Of a stretch of DNA of 64,000 nucleotides, positions 1 through 14,532 are shown piece by piece. This DNA comes from Apostichopus japonicus (Eukaryota; Echinodermata; Holothuroidea; Aspidochirotida; Stichopodidae). The stretch is from contig NC_092568.1 in assembly GCF_037975245.1 (NCBI RefSeq), forward strand, positions 126,001-190,000. The letters are read 5' to 3'. The notes under the pieces were generated by a model. The model saw nothing but the letters and a program-made list of their open reading frames with translations. It did not search any database and had not been told where the DNA came from. Numbering within the stretch: position 1 is the stretch's first letter; the number at the start of each line of letters is the position of its first letter. The translations under genes were made by a program, and so were the position numbers.

Positions 1-158
1 TTACAGAGAATATTGTCAGATTAAAAAATATTTCAAAATGTATCATGTCTCAAAGCATAAATCAACAAGAAGATGATAGCTTACTAAAGAAAGCTTTGAA
101 GACCATTATGCAATGATGACTTCACACCAATACCGTGTGACACCGTGACACCTACCGT

Positions 159-202
159 GATCCAACCAGGAAGTTGTTGCATAAAACCTCCCTGGTCCAA
201 CC
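159..202. mobile_element. Palindromic mini-insertion, copy 1 (decayed)
   Basis: A 26-nt core at 168-193 has arms AGGAAGTTGTT and AAAACCTCCCT around GCAT, with 8 of 11 arm positions still pairing. It is flanked by a 9-bp direct repeat: GATCCAACC at 159-167 and GGTCCAACC at 194-202, 8 of 9 identical. It shows the same plan as the copies at 32600, 41257 and 51178, and it is the most diverged, so presumably the oldest. The mobile origin is inferred from locus-specific flanking duplications around a shared core. Confidence 0.65.
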
Positions 203-619
203 GACTGGAGTAGGTGAAGGTTTAACCAGTCAAAATAGGTTATACATTCGATCGGCGGTATCGCAAGTTAGGGTACATGATATGGTGAGCAGGTTTTCAA
301 ATTAACACACTGTGGATCGTTATATTTCTCTTTGATATTTCGTTTCACATGCATCGCTTGCTTCCAGACTATATACCTTTAAATATCATATTGTATGTCG
401 ATCCGGCATATAGAAATACTTTTAAAACAATAATATTGGTCCATGCCATGACTTTCTGTCATAAACCACGCACCGCAAGGAAACCACACGCGCCCTGGTT
501 AAATCATTAATTTTAAGATATATATATACGGGTGGATATGTGAACAAAATATATGGTTAACTATAATGCGGGTACAATCCGGGCTTATACGCGCTCAGGC
601 ATGTATTGGCCGTATATAG

Positions 620-621
<2 letters not shown>

Positions 622-652
<31 letters not shown>
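622..652. repeat. (TA)n microsatellite
   Basis: About 15 uninterrupted AT dinucleotides. The YIYIY-type open frame through it is an artefact of the repeat. Confidence 0.95.
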
Positions 653-653
<1 letters not shown>

Positions 654-2767
654 TAAAAACAATAGTCACTACAAATTACCACATCAGAATTGGGAGAGCC
701 GAAAGTATATACGATTGGGTTTAGTGCCCAGTCGTTCGGTCTGTTATAATAGCGAAATATGAAATACCGAGGAGATATCGGCGAAAGCTCCCTGTAGGTA
801 CTAAGACGAATGATTTGTATAGAAATAGTGACTGCCTCGTATTGGAAACGACTAAAAGCAGGTCCACCCTAAGGGGCAAAGTTTTGCGAAACATTTTCCC
901 GAAACGTGTAAACGTTTCAGATATTTTCTCAAGCGTGTAATAATATATCTGGGTCACTAAGATAAATTCAATTGGACGGAGACCATCGGGACCATTTTAA
1001 TGTGTGTATTCAAGCGATCAAACCTAAATATGATTCTCTATGCCCATCCCTCCCCTCCCCCTTCCCTCCGTTTCTTGCATATACGGTCACCTATTGGTCG
1101 TGTACACACATCCATAAATCCTTGCTGTTGTTTTAAGTTTGTCAGTGTATTGAGTTTTCATTCTAACTGACTATAGTGACCTATACCTGCAGCCTTTCAA
1201 TTTAACCATTAATGATTTCGGATGAAACATATTAGATTGCAAAAAATATGGGTTTTACTAGATTTCCGTATCACATACATCATACGAAGAAAAAATACAG
1301 GAATATGGCTAACGGGAAAACAACTGTTATACAACTATGCCGCATTAAGCGAATGGCTGGATTTCGAGTGAGATACAAGAATTAAATGAAGTGAATGATT
1401 GGAAGTAAAACAGCCAATGTTTGGCTTTTGCAGCGTTTTCGAGCTATCATTTGAGCTTGGCACACTCTGTTACTTGCAAACGTATGTTTCTTGGAACGAA
1501 TATAAGAGTACGAGTATAAGTACGAACTATACGTGTATACACACCGCTTCATGAAGCTCTTATGCACCGGATACGGCCATAAAAGCTGCTGGTTGGTAAC
1601 TTAATATGAATTCTCTTGTATACCGAGTGAAACGTAGGATTGTATGCAATAATTGTGCACAATAATTGAAACGGCTTGTACAAAAGACTCGCAATAACCA
1701 GTGACAACTTGTTTCAAACAAAACAGACCTATATACACTGATCGAGATTATCACCCACGCTATTAGTATTAGGCGTGGTACCCGGAATGAACCGGTCACT
1801 ACCAACTTGTAAACGAAGAATTTCAAAGAATCTCGGTGTCGTAACATAAAACATACAGTAAAAACTGTATATAATTTCACATAATTTCACCTTTTGTACT
1901 TAGGAAGGAAATTGTATACGAGACGATAAACCGATGGAAAGTGGTGGTGTAATTGCACCCACACAGGTCATACGTCGGGCAACTTTAACGATCACATGGG
2001 GGGGGGAGGCAAAAAGTTATGTTAGTTGGAAAAAAATATTCTGTCAAGGGATATAGGCTAATTGCAGGCAGGTATTTGGAGAAGTTTTGCATTTTGTATT
2101 CATGTATAGTGACCAAAAAAAAAGACTTTTCGAAAGATTATCTCAAAATAATTGTCAAAATTGCAATAAAAATTTCGCAAATATTTTCCTGGTGTAATTG
2201 GGAACCTTCCAATTATTCATGGTGTAATAGTGTAGAGTCCCTCCCCAAGTATTCTACCCGGGAACATTTTAAGCTCTTTTGAGTGTAAAAACTCCCGGAG
2301 ATTAATCTCCCACAGTATAATAAATGCGAATGGAGAAAAGTGACTAATGGACTTTTGTCCCTGACTATCGCAACCCTTGAGTGTTTACAGAGTGCACAAA
2401 TTCATACCAGTTTAGAACACACCCCCCCCCCCACCGGTGTGGTGCAATACTCAGGGAGAGATTCTAAACTCTCACACCTCCCACCCGCCCTCAAGTTCTC
2501 CAACCTCCACACCCATCTAGTACCTGCAAAAACTAATCACTTTTATTCCAAATCCTGCACAATACATACACGCTAACGCTCAATCAGCCTTTGATACTTC
2601 GCTATACTATACTCCCCCGCCTCCCTCGCCTCTAAGTCAGCCTGTGAATTCGCTACTCTGGACAAATTGCATCCGGAAGAGTAAACCCAGGAGAAACTTT
2701 CTCTTTGCACGAAATTCACCATCATGATCATGATTATTGTTACCACTCTGCTATTTTGCTCTATGAC

Positions 2768-2892
<125 letters not shown>

Positions 2893-5423
2893 TGATATTG
2901 TAGTGAGTTGGAAAATCCACAACAGTGAAACGAGGTATATATATATGTGGGGGACCGATAGTCCAATTTATTTTGTACGTGCTAATCTACCTATACAGTA
3001 TATGCTGCGTCAGTCATAAACAAACCATTGTAGGGACGTATATGCAGGAAACCATGCTGTTATTTCGGATGTTCTTCGAAGCACGTGATTAGGTGATTAT
3101 TATGGTCAGGCATCTGTATATGGGAGACAATGCACCATCAGCACGCCAAGAGTTACTCAGTATATATAGGTGGCATATAGGCTATACGGTTTGTTATTGA
3201 TCAAACGGTGTTATTACCATCATTCAGGCTATACATTATATCCACAAGGATGCCGTCTGTCCTTTTACAATTGTTATTAAACAAAACAGATAATTGAAAG
3301 AAGAGGAAAAAAATATGAAAATGTGGGCGGGGACTTATCACATCTCTCCCCTCTGCTAGTTAATTCGTGACTGTTAATTGAAACTATATACACTAATGTT
3401 GACTATAATAGAGTATTGAATGTTATTTCTTCACCTACTATATGAAAAATCATGCATATCATAGCAAACTTGAGAGCCTAGCCAAACAAAACAAACGTCG
3501 AAACGCAACAGGATGATTGATATGGATGTGTGGCGGGGTATTTTACCTTTTATACACGAATGACGTTTAGAGCTATACTAAACCAATTGGTCATTCGAGT
3601 CGTGTGCATGGAAAGTCCAAGTCGCCTACGGACCTTCGGCACAGGCTGAACAACTTGCCCCTGCTCTTTACGGTATCTCTCCCTCCCTCCGTAATTACAC
3701 GTATCCAGAGGCGGTCTGCAAACAGAGAAAGAGAAAAGTCAGTGAGGAGGAACTTTCTCCGCACAAATTACTGTTAATCTAACAATTTAGGGTATAGGAA
3801 TTGTACATACGACCAGTGAAGATTTTTGCCCTATACGGCCATACAGCAGCGATACAATGTATATTGATCCGTTCGACGTAGCCTAAAGGTGTTAGCCGTT
3901 CTTTTGACCGAGTCGATTTATTCCCAGGAATCTCCGAAATCAACTTTATTTCTCAGTTGTTCGTCAATAATTACCAAACTATCGATTATGACTGCAAAGA
4001 TAACTGCAATTGATTAATCTAACAGACAACATCCCAGAGTTTCTTCCACCAGATTCAAAGTCAATGGTCAATAATAATAATAATTGATGAAATTGAGACA
4101 ATACTCAACATTTTCTTGCATGCTTGCAGACAATCATTACGTTACTACTATAGACAACTTAAAAAAAAATGAACTGGAACCTATAATTTCCATAGAATTT
4201 TTCATCAACTTCATTATTTGAAATGAAACTGAACAAATCAGTCTAATTGAGGCTGAAATGGAAATTTTTGGGAATAGAATAGCTTTGAAACATTTGTCAA
4301 CTTAAATGAGCTACTTCTGCGAACTTTCAGATTGTTTCTAAACATAACAATTACGTGAAATTATGAAATGTTTGTTTTAGGAGGCCAGCCTTTGAATCTT
4401 CACAACCAGCATATACAGAGGCCGAATCCAGGCAGGAAACCCGGGATCTGGGGTGTGGGTGGGGTGGGGCGGGACTTGGCCTCGTCTGGTCTGGTTTTTA
4501 AAGTTACCCGCAAGCAAAATTAGTACGCTCGCGCGGAGCGGATGTTCTTCCGAGATTCCTGGACCTCACCGCCTGAGCGGTTGCATTACACCTCGATTCG
4601 TGCAAGTCCGTGGCCATATTCTTTATTTTGCGAGACCAGGATGAAGCCTTGCAGTCAGCCGGAGTGAATTAGCCCACTTCATTCAATAGTTTTCATATAA
4701 CTAATTCAAATGCCGTTCAATCCAGGGAACGAATACCTTGACATCATATATTAAAAATAGAAAATGACGTATTGCTGTAATAAAGTCTATTTGGTCACGT
4801 GCCAGACTATAGCAACAGCATGTACAGAATTGAATTTGAAAAGGTTCAAAGGCCTCTTGGCTTGTATACACGGCTACTTATCCAATAATATAGCACGTAC
4901 CATATATGGAATAACGAAAGCTAACATTTAACCCCACGTGACTATTTTGTTGTTGTTGTTGTCTTTCGTTTTATTGTGCAGAGCGATCTTAGCATTTAAA
5001 GCGGCGAAAATGTGTTTCTTGACAATTGAAGAAAAAGCAATGATATCTTCACGAAAAGGTACGCAGTGTATTAATGTATATTCCTGCTATGTGACGTTTC
5101 ATCGTATCATTCAATTTCAGGCATGACCTGTAAACGTTGCAAACTTAAAGCTAACATAACTGAAAGCATTACACTTATTAAAGAGCACATATATATTACA
5201 ACCACCTAGCTATACGTAAATCATGCACCATGTGTTTGGGGAAATATCGCGTTATTGGGAGTCAGACTTGTCGTGGAAAGAACATACACTAAACAACAAG
5301 TTTGGATACGAGTACAAATATATTTCCCTCTGTATGGTTACGAGTAGGAGTACGATGTTCTGAGTGCTAGTATACGAGTATACGTGTCTGCTAACACCTA
5401 CACTAGAGTTCCAAAATGCCCCG

Positions 5424-7345
5424 ACTACGAGTACATATCCACCAGAGGTGAGTACCATTACTGGTGACTATACGCTAGAGACGAATATATGAGTACAAAC
5501 CCACGAGAGGTGATTACTGATGAGTAGGCTGGAATACGAGTACATATCTACGAGAGGTGAGTACCATTACTGGTGACAAGACTAGAATACGAGTACATAT
5601 CCACGAGAGGTGTGTACCATTACTGGTGACTAGGCTGGAATACGAGTACATATCCACGAGAGGTGAGTACCATTACTGGTGACAAGGCTAGAATACGAGT
5701 ACATATCCACCAGAGGTGAGTACCATTACTGCTGACTAGGCTGGAATACGAGTACATATCTACGAGAGGTAAGTACCATTACTGGTGACAAGGCTGGAAT
5801 ACGAGTACATATCCACCAGAGGTGAGTACCATTACTGGTGACAAGGCTAGAATACGAGTACATATCCACGAAAGGTGTGTACCATTACTGGTGACTAGGC
5901 TGGAATACGAGTACATATCCACGAGAGGTGAGTACCATTACTGGTGACTATAGGCTAGAATACGAGTACATATCCACCAGAGGTGAGTACCATTACTGGT
6001 GACTAGGCTGGAATACGAGTACATATCTACGAGAAGTGAGTACCATTACTGGTGACAAGGCTAGAATACGAGTACATATCCACGAAAGGTGAGTATCATT
6101 ACTGGTGACAAGGCTAGAATACGAGTACATATCCACGAGAGGTGAGTATCATTACTGGTGACTATAGGCTAGAACACGAGTATATGAGTACAAATCAACA
6201 AGAGGTGAGTACCATTACTGATGACTAGGCTGGAATACGAGTACATATCTACGAGAAGTGAGTACCATTACTGAACAAGGGTAGAATACGAGTACATATC
6301 CACGAAAGGTGAGTATCATTACTGGTGACTATAGGCTAGAACACGAGTATATGAGTACAAATCCACGCGAGGTGAGTACCATTACTGATGACTAGGCTGG
6401 AATACGAGTACATATCCACGAAATTTGAGTACCATTACTGGTGACTATGCTAGAATACGAGTACATATCTACGAGAGGTGAGTACCATTACTGATGACTA
6501 GGCTGGAATACGAGTACATATCCACGAAATTTGAGTACCATTACTGGTGACAAGGCTAGAATACGAGTACATATCCACGAAAGGTGAGTATCATTACTGG
6601 TGACAATGCTAGAATACGAGTACATATCCACCAGAGGTGAGTACCATTACTGGTGACTAGGCTGGAATACGAGTACATATCTACGAGAAGTGAGTACCAT
6701 TACTGGTGACAAGGCTAGAATACGAGTACATATCCACGAAAGGTGAGTATCATTACTGGTGACAAGGCTAGAATACGAGTACATATGCACGAGAGGTGAG
6801 TATCATTACTGGTGACTATAGGCTAGAACACGAGTATATGAGTACAAATCAACAAGAGGTGAGTACCATTACTGATGACTAGGCTGGAATACGAGTACAT
6901 ATCCACGAAAGGTGAGTATCATTACTGGTGACTATAGGCTAGAACACGAATATATGAGTACAAATCCACGAGAGGTGAGTACCATTACTGATGACTAGGC
7001 TGGAATACGAGTACCATTACTGGTGACTAGGCTGGAATACGAGTACATATCTACAAGAAGTGAGTACCATTACTGATGACAATGCTAGAATACGAGTACA
7101 TATCCACGAAAGGTGAGTATCATTACTGGTGACTAAAGGCTAGAACACGAGTACATATCTAGGAGAGGTGAGTACCATTACTGGTGACTATAGGCTAGAA
7201 CACGAGTATATGAGTACAAATCCACGAGAGGTGAGTACTATTACTGGTGACAAGGCTAGAATACGAGTATATACCCACGAGAGGTGAGTACCATTACCGG
7301 TGACTAAGCTAGAATACGGGCATACGAGTACGGACTCACTACAAG
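5424..7345. repeat. 53-bp minisatellite array (TACGAGTA family)
   Basis: About 35 tandem units lie head to tail. Measured spacing between successive GAATACGAG words (5532, 5585, 5638, 5691) is 53 bp. The unit contains GAATACGAGTACATATCC, then ACGAGAGGTGAGTACC, then ATTACTGGTGAC plus a variable TAGGCTG or AAGGCTA linker. A longer variant with CACGAGTATATGAGTAC recurs near 6180, 6350, 6840, 6960 and 7200, so the array has at least two interleaved unit types. Each unit carries an AGGTGAGTA word like a 5' splice site. The array ends with TACGGACTCACTACAAG at 7329-7345, a 17-mer found again at 52430. There are no spacers, so this is not a CRISPR array. Confidence 0.93.
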
Positions 7346-8589
7346 TATGTTTGAAGCTTGTTTGAAGCAAGTGAATTAAGCTATATTATCATTAAATATG
7401 AAGATCAAAAGACAATCGTGAATTTCACTGACATTAATCCTGACATTTCCACCCAAATCTGTCTACCACCCAATTTAATTTGTAGTTTTATCCACAGAAA
7501 ACTGAAGGGAATGAATGTGAGGTACAATAGTCTATACCTGTCGCTAAGTATATACTGCAGGTATACTGTTACACATACCTTACATATTGGTGCCCACATA
7601 TCGCTTTAAGTTTGACACTCATGCATATTTGCTATCTTTTTGAGAGTCTTAATTGGGAGCCACTATATTTTGAGGAATTTATTGGCCTTTGGGATTCCTA
7701 TCTTAATGCTTTTAGGATTGGTTTTGGGAGCCTAGGGCCTTAAGATTGAACCAGTCTAGCATTAGTACCGCCAACATTAAAATGTCATCCCTCGATCATT
7801 TTCACCTTTGTTTTTGCAGAGTGACTGCTCATTTGCATGTAAAGGTGTGGGAGGGGGGGGGGGTGTCACACCTTTGACCATATTGGCTTTCAGGCAATAT
7901 CGGCTTTTGGGGAATCCCTTAAAATAAGCTTTTAAACTTGAACTGCTGGGCTCCAAAAATTAGCTTATGAAGTGGCTAAGACTATTTGGGCCCAAAAGGT
8001 TGGCTTTTTCAAGGCCCCTAAACTGACTGGTATCAATAGCAAAACCTAACAAACCTATTTTCAAAATCGTCACAGCCCTGCGAATACGGTGTCTGTGTAC
8101 GTTATTCGCCGGGCTGCCCTGCGAATAATCACTTCGTTAAATGAAACGAAGTTGTACAGTTTGTAGATGTAGGCCTACACGCCACGGCAGTAGCGGGACA
8201 ATTAGTAAGTGATTGGTGAGTTGTGTGATCGGCCCTTCAATTTGCAAGTGAACATGTGCCTCAAACAGTGAGCGAATTATGTTATTCTCGGATTCGGTGT
8301 GACCGGGACGTCACCGTACACACACTATCCTTAGCTATTCTCGAATTCAGGAATTCAGTGTGACCGTGACCATTTTTAGCCATAACCATATGACTTTTCA
8401 AGAAGGACAGTACTGTAAATAGTCTACTGGGGTTAAGTGTTCTACTGAAAAATCTTGCATAAAAAGCTTTGTAGTTTTCAATGGTATACACAGTATGCTA
8501 TGAACAGTGAATGCTTAGTGATAGCCACAGTAAAGAGACAACATGTTACTGACTACTGTATTTAGCTTGACAGGTACCAAATTTCATCT

Positions 8590-8758
8590 GTTACATTACC
8601 TGAAGGGTGCAGACTTAGTTGCAGTGAATGTAGATATATGTTCTCATTTGTTACATTGTCTGAAGGATGTAATGACATCTTTGTCATTACATGACAAATA
8701 TGTAATGTCATGTAATATTGGTCATGAAATATTGGTCAAAAAATTGACCAATATTTCA
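8590..8758. repeat. Nested inverted repeats with a local duplication
   Basis: Two copies of a TTACATTRYCTGAAGGRTG phrase lie about 61 bp apart (near 8590 and 8651). They are followed by overlapping palindromes: TGTAATGACA with TGTCATTACA, then ATGACA with TGTCAT. Last comes a perfect hairpin at 8725-8758 with 15-nt arms (TGAAATATTGGTCAA / TTGACCAATATTTCA) and an AAAA loop. It may be the end of a foldback transposon or a small hairpin RNA locus; the sequence alone does not decide. Confidence 0.7.
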
Positions 8759-10149
8759 CCGCCTCCCTGCCACAGGCACTGCCCCTAATTCTATATAATA
8801 ATGCCTCTTCACCTTTCAATCCGTACAATTTCACAAAGAGCAGCCATAGTTACAGCCATAACAGCCATAACTATACAACCACAGTATATTGGCATATTTT
8901 ATATGCGGGTATATCTGCTAGTATTTATAAACCAAAGTCGAACATAACGGCAACAGGTGTAAATATAACCAGATATGGCCTAAGCCAAAAATACGTACCA
9001 ATCAAAAACAAGGAACTTTGTACTAATGGGCGATATATTTGACACTGTTTAATGACATTTTAATATAAACTGTATACACGAATGGTATAAATTTCTAATA
9101 TAAAGACTACGAAAGTCTCAATTTATAGTTACTACGCAGAAGTTATTCTAGACAGTTTTCGAAAAGACATTTCAGGGGGAATAACCGATGTTGTCAGAAT
9201 GGACCTTTCAAATGTTATAGGCAGACGATTAAAACTGATGCATTATTTCCTGTGGATATGTTAAATTAACAAGAAAAAAATATATATTCACCTGCCTGCG
9301 TCAATAATGTTATATCTTACTCTATGAGATACTTCTGCTTTTTCTTTTGCAATATAATAAAAATTCCGAGATCCTCTTTCTTTCTCTTTTAAACTGTCAA
9401 ACGTGATAATGACGTCAGTTCCTAATTTTAGTTGTGCTGTTTGGTTTAAGGAATGTTCTCGGTTTGATGTTCACTTTCAAAGGAAGTGTCACTTCCCTAT
9501 ATCATTTCGGAGATCTAATGTCAAAAAAAAAACAACAACAAAAAAACATCTGTACCATTTATTTGGCATAAGAGGTCATTGTACTCTTTTTCTTTCTTAT
9601 TTTTGACGAGAAAGTGAAACTGATTTGATATTCCGGGACGGTAGTCCACCCAAACTGAGCGACATATTGTGATATATCTCGACTAAATTCAATTCAATTT
9701 AAAGTGCAATTTTGTGACGAGTCGGTCATATAGTATAGCCCTCCGTGCTTTACAGTGTTCCCATAGAGGTGTCAAGGTACCCCTGGGGGGAGTAGGGAGG
9801 GGGGATGCTTTGTTCATCGACATTGGTGATATATAGTTCAAACTTGCCCAGGCAAAGGAGGCATACGCCCCATCTCCATCCCATTACCAAAAAAAGATTT
9901 TAAAAAAAGAAGGAAAGAAATGAACAAGCAAACACACAGATACATGCACGAACATACGATTATGTTACGTAAGCCTCACATGCATACACATACTCCCGAC
10001 CTCCCAATCTTATACCGGTTGAAAGCTACGATATACTCAGCTAGTAACCTTCTGTATAACTGGTTTGCCTCATCTGTACAAAGGACACAAAACTATACAT
10101 TTTGAGCAGCAGGGGGAAGGCGAAAATTCCTCGAGAATTCTAGTGAAAA

Positions 10150-10210
10150 ACGAAGGTGTCATACACTAGCAGGATTCGAACTCACTCTGTCTGCGAACAC
10201 CTTTAAAGGG
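10150..10210 (-). other. tRNA-like B-box fragment, possible SINE remnant
   Basis: On the minus strand the phrase GAGTTCGAATCCTGC matches the tRNA T-arm / pol III B-box consensus. It is enclosed by GGTGT and ACACC, which could pair. I find no convincing A box upstream, so it is a fragment at best and not a functional tRNA. Confidence 0.35.
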
Positions 10211-13200
10211 AGATATCGGATATTTTCTGCATCTTTAGATCAAAACCATCTCCTCCTATATCATCTGGTATGTTGGAGATATAATTTTTTGTTCTCCAAA
10301 TTTAGTGGTACTTTGTAAATGCATCTGGCAACAGCTGCTAAAGTGAATGACGTCATCACGGCAATTCAAACTAATATTAGTGTAATATTTTGCTCACTTA
10401 TTCACAGAGGGGCATAATATTTCTTTACCAAAAAAGTGCATTTTGATGAATTTCTATAAACAGAGAACCTTGGATTGCAGATAAACAAACATTTCAATAA
10501 CATCACTTTCTTGGATAAATTAACAAGAAAACTAGAATGATATATAAAATAAAAGTTTTTAACAAAATTAGCCGTGATTACGGCGGACCAACTGCCGTTT
10601 TGTGCACCCCCCCCCTCCCTTGAAAAATTAAGGATTTACCCTGTCAAAATAAGGTACATATACAATTACAGATATCTCGAGTTATAGGAAGAAAATATTG
10701 AGCTGGAGTGTCAGCTGCAAGCAGTGGGGGATACTCATCTTTTAGAGATATAAAAGTGTATTACAAGGCTGATAATATATATGTTGAAACCAGCAAATTG
10801 TGAAGATTAAATCGCGTCAAATTAATACTATCGTGTTCCTTTTACATATATATTCCATGAAAATAAAAAGGAACAATTCGTATAACAACCTTTTCTCGTC
10901 ATCAGATTAATTGAAATAAATATGCAATGTTCGTTAAACTTTTTTGTTTTCACTAAAGGGACACAAAACCCAACTATCATCTTCAGTATATATATTAGAG
11001 ATCGTGTCATGTCTGGTAGCTGCCATTTTGTAAATCTGTGCCGATGTCAAAAATGCTATACAAGGATATGAAATTTTTTACTTTCTTGTTTGTTTTTATA
11101 CTTGTTTTTGTAAGTGCAATTGTTAATCGTGTTGACATTGTTATCAATGCCAATCATTAGGTCGTGTAAGCAGCTTCAATATTTAAGATACGGCATTTTG
11201 CAAATATACCATTTAGGCTACATAGCCAGGAAAGCAAAATGGTAGTAACTAAAACAAATTGAAAAATTCAAGAACATGTGGCTCGATAACGTCATATTTA
11301 GACTTGATCAAGTCATCAGCCTTATGTGTGACTGAATATTATATCTATATATATAGGTGTCATATAATGTACATGAAATTGAGGATCGACGTAAAAAGTG
11401 CTGTTCGAACGAACAAGAGAAGCTATAGTAATGTTCTTGACATTATTTACAAAATTATTTCAAAACATTTCGATTGATAATTGTCCAAAGACCGTATTGA
11501 GAGTTACAACATGACATAAAGGCATCACACTTCGAGGAGATATCTGCCATCGAAAACTTCTGGAAAAACTTTGAACCAAAGTAATCATTTTGGTCATCTT
11601 TTGTAACCCCAGAGACTGACCGGATTCCATAATCAATGAAACATATGAACATATATTCACTATTCAAACACGGTTATTAGAAGATACTACAGAAATGCTC
11701 TTTGCCGTATATTGTGCAATGTTCTAAAAATAAATTGTAGATAATTATTTTGTCACGCCACGGGAATAATGTTTGCCAAAGGTCTCGATGTATTGCTCAC
11801 TTTCAAGTTGTTTACCTAATAGTATATATTTCTACACCCAATGGTACCAAAGATCAAACATGACGTAGACATGCGCAGTACTAACTGAAAATGTCTTAAT
11901 GCAGCCGTGTAACATTAATCGGGTGAACTATATATACCGAGTTGGGTATACAAACAATGAAAAATCCTGACACGCAGCTGTTTACTCTGATTTCATATAC
12001 TGCCGTGGTGTGTTCATGAGACCGGCGTCATGTTCTAACAGCTGGTTCTGCCGGGATATAGAATCTCATTATCCTTCCAACAGCTCGAAGTGAAATTATA
12101 AGGCATCGAATCGGGCAAGGAATACATAGTTTTCATAAAGAGTGGTATTTAATTATTTATCATGATTAAAGTAAAAGTAAAGTGTTTCAAAACACCGATT
12201 GGATTGATATAGCATGGCGTATGCATATAGCAAAGATAAGCTCAGTGATGTATATATCAGTAAATAGGCCTATACCGTACTGGTGAAAGTAACACGCTTA
12301 CTTTCAAAAGTGAAAGATCCCGCTCTGACGAGAGGGGCCATTCTCGGGAGATGCTTAGTCAAATTATATGGGGGCCACGTGAAATATGAGATTATAATTT
12401 ATTTTCATTTTCATAATATGTAGTAATTACGGAGGTATGAATACTTCAAGAAGGGGGACACTGTGACCTATTATTTGCCTCGGCCCAACCTGGCTCCGCC
12501 GAAGCCACTGTTGATTTCAGTACATGACACAGACGACTACCAGTCTACTGGTATAACACTGCTATGAGTAAAACGCCTTTGTTTCGTCATGTTTGAAACA
12601 TATACAAACTGTAAAAGGAACACTCTATCCAGTGTATTTAGTTATCAGATAAACATCGACATTTACTGTATGTCATACAATAAGCCTACATCTCAATCTA
12701 TAAAAGGGTCCTAAATGTAAACGATTGTTAATTTTTTTTTTAAAGTTACATTAAGAACACAAATCGACGTCATGCACAATCAGATTAACAAAACTGATAA
12801 AACCGTCCGATTAGTACGTATACGATTCTATATAATAGAATGGCCTGTTGTCATAGTAATGATCGCCTGATCGGCGTTGAATATACGATATCTGTAACGC
12901 AAATCAAAAGCTATACCCGTGAGTTAAGTTGGAAATTCAAATCACACAGGTATTATTTTTTTAAATAAAGAAGCGAAAAAAAAAATTATCATAATGAAAT
13001 CTCAACTTCTATTTATATATTTCATATATCACCGTTGGTCATATTTCGCTATTTTGTGATGTAAACTGCATTTTGCACACTGTTGAAAAGAATAACCAAA
13101 AACGATGGGCCAACTTCTTGCCTAACGTTAGTCACAATATCAGCAGAAAGTTTAAAAGGCAACCAAAAAAAAAAAAAGAAAAAAAAGAGGGGTTAATTCC

Positions 13201-14532
13201 TATATAGCCTACACGGTTAAAATGGTCAGGAATCTGTCGATTACCCTTGAAGCCAAATATTACACACTTCCATAAATATCTTTAAGAAGTTTAAGAAATA
13301 GCTTTCTTTCTAGTCATTGGCATAAACTGTTCTTTTCCCCCAGATAATGTGATACTGCAGTGTAACCATGCATGCATGTTGGTCATTATAACAAGAATAC
13401 CGATGATTTTTTCATTTATCTATCTATCCGTAATAATTGAGCTAGCATACACCCGTCACACCCACACGGTAGTGACGGGAACATTAGCAGCTATAGCTTC
13501 TTATGTTCCTGGCATGCATGTTTAATTTCTTCTTTTAACACCTTAGCGATATCACCGTATAGCGGTTTACCCGAAAACAGGAAGTATAGACTTCCAAGCA
13601 AACTGTCATGCCATAATTGGCCAGGATTTTCGGGCCTATTATAAACTAACCATTACAAAGACTCTGTGGATGAAGTTGGTTTACCCGTCTGTAGTTCCAA
13701 TTATTGTCTCTACAATTACTTTATTGTCTAGGCCAAATTTAACATACAGTGAAACACCCATTTCACAGTAATTGTACTTGGTTCAATGCTACTCGGGTTA
13801 TGTGTGACTCTATAGAGAGATGGATTGATCGCACCAACTTATATCAAAGGAGTTACCCTCCCCAACCCCCCCCCCTCCATTCCCCTTCCATTCACCCTCC
13901 CCATCTGGTCAACCATGTCCCTTCCGAAGAAAGTTGATTATATATGCAAAACATCATTTTATATACACCACTACAACCTGATTCATTATTCCAATCATAT
14001 TTCCTTTTGGTCAAATAAGTCCCCACTTTACAAAGCGCTCTTTTTACTATAAGACCACAACACACACTTTTTAATAGCAAATCGCAACCACTGCCGTGAT
14101 GTCATTGCTAAAGTTAAGATTCTAAAATTAGATGAATAGAAACCTTTGACTCCTGTTTACATATTATCTTTAATCTTTCGCTATCAGATGCAATTGTCAA
14201 ATCGTATGGACTCTGACCTGTAAACAAACTCACCATGTATAACAAATATTATCGTAAGTAAACGTAACCTCTCACTGTACGTGACGTCACAGCGAAAGTT
14301 CATGATTATTCAACTACAGGATTGATCATACGGTGGCTGTACGTGGAAAGAAAATTTCCTAGAATTGTTAGTAAACACGTTTGTGTAACAAAACATCTCT
14401 GTTATTTGATTCCATTCAACTTAGTTGACGAAATGTAAATATTGCTAATGACCAGTGACATGGAAATAGCCAGAGAAAAAAGGACAGAAAAATTATGTAC
14501 AGTAAACACTTTCCAGTAAGTTGTGAAATATC

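Noticed and set aside
5424-7345. Regular array that might be taken for a CRISPR
   Set aside because: Units follow each other without unique spacers, the unit length is 53 bp with internal variation, and the genome is clearly animal. It is a minisatellite.
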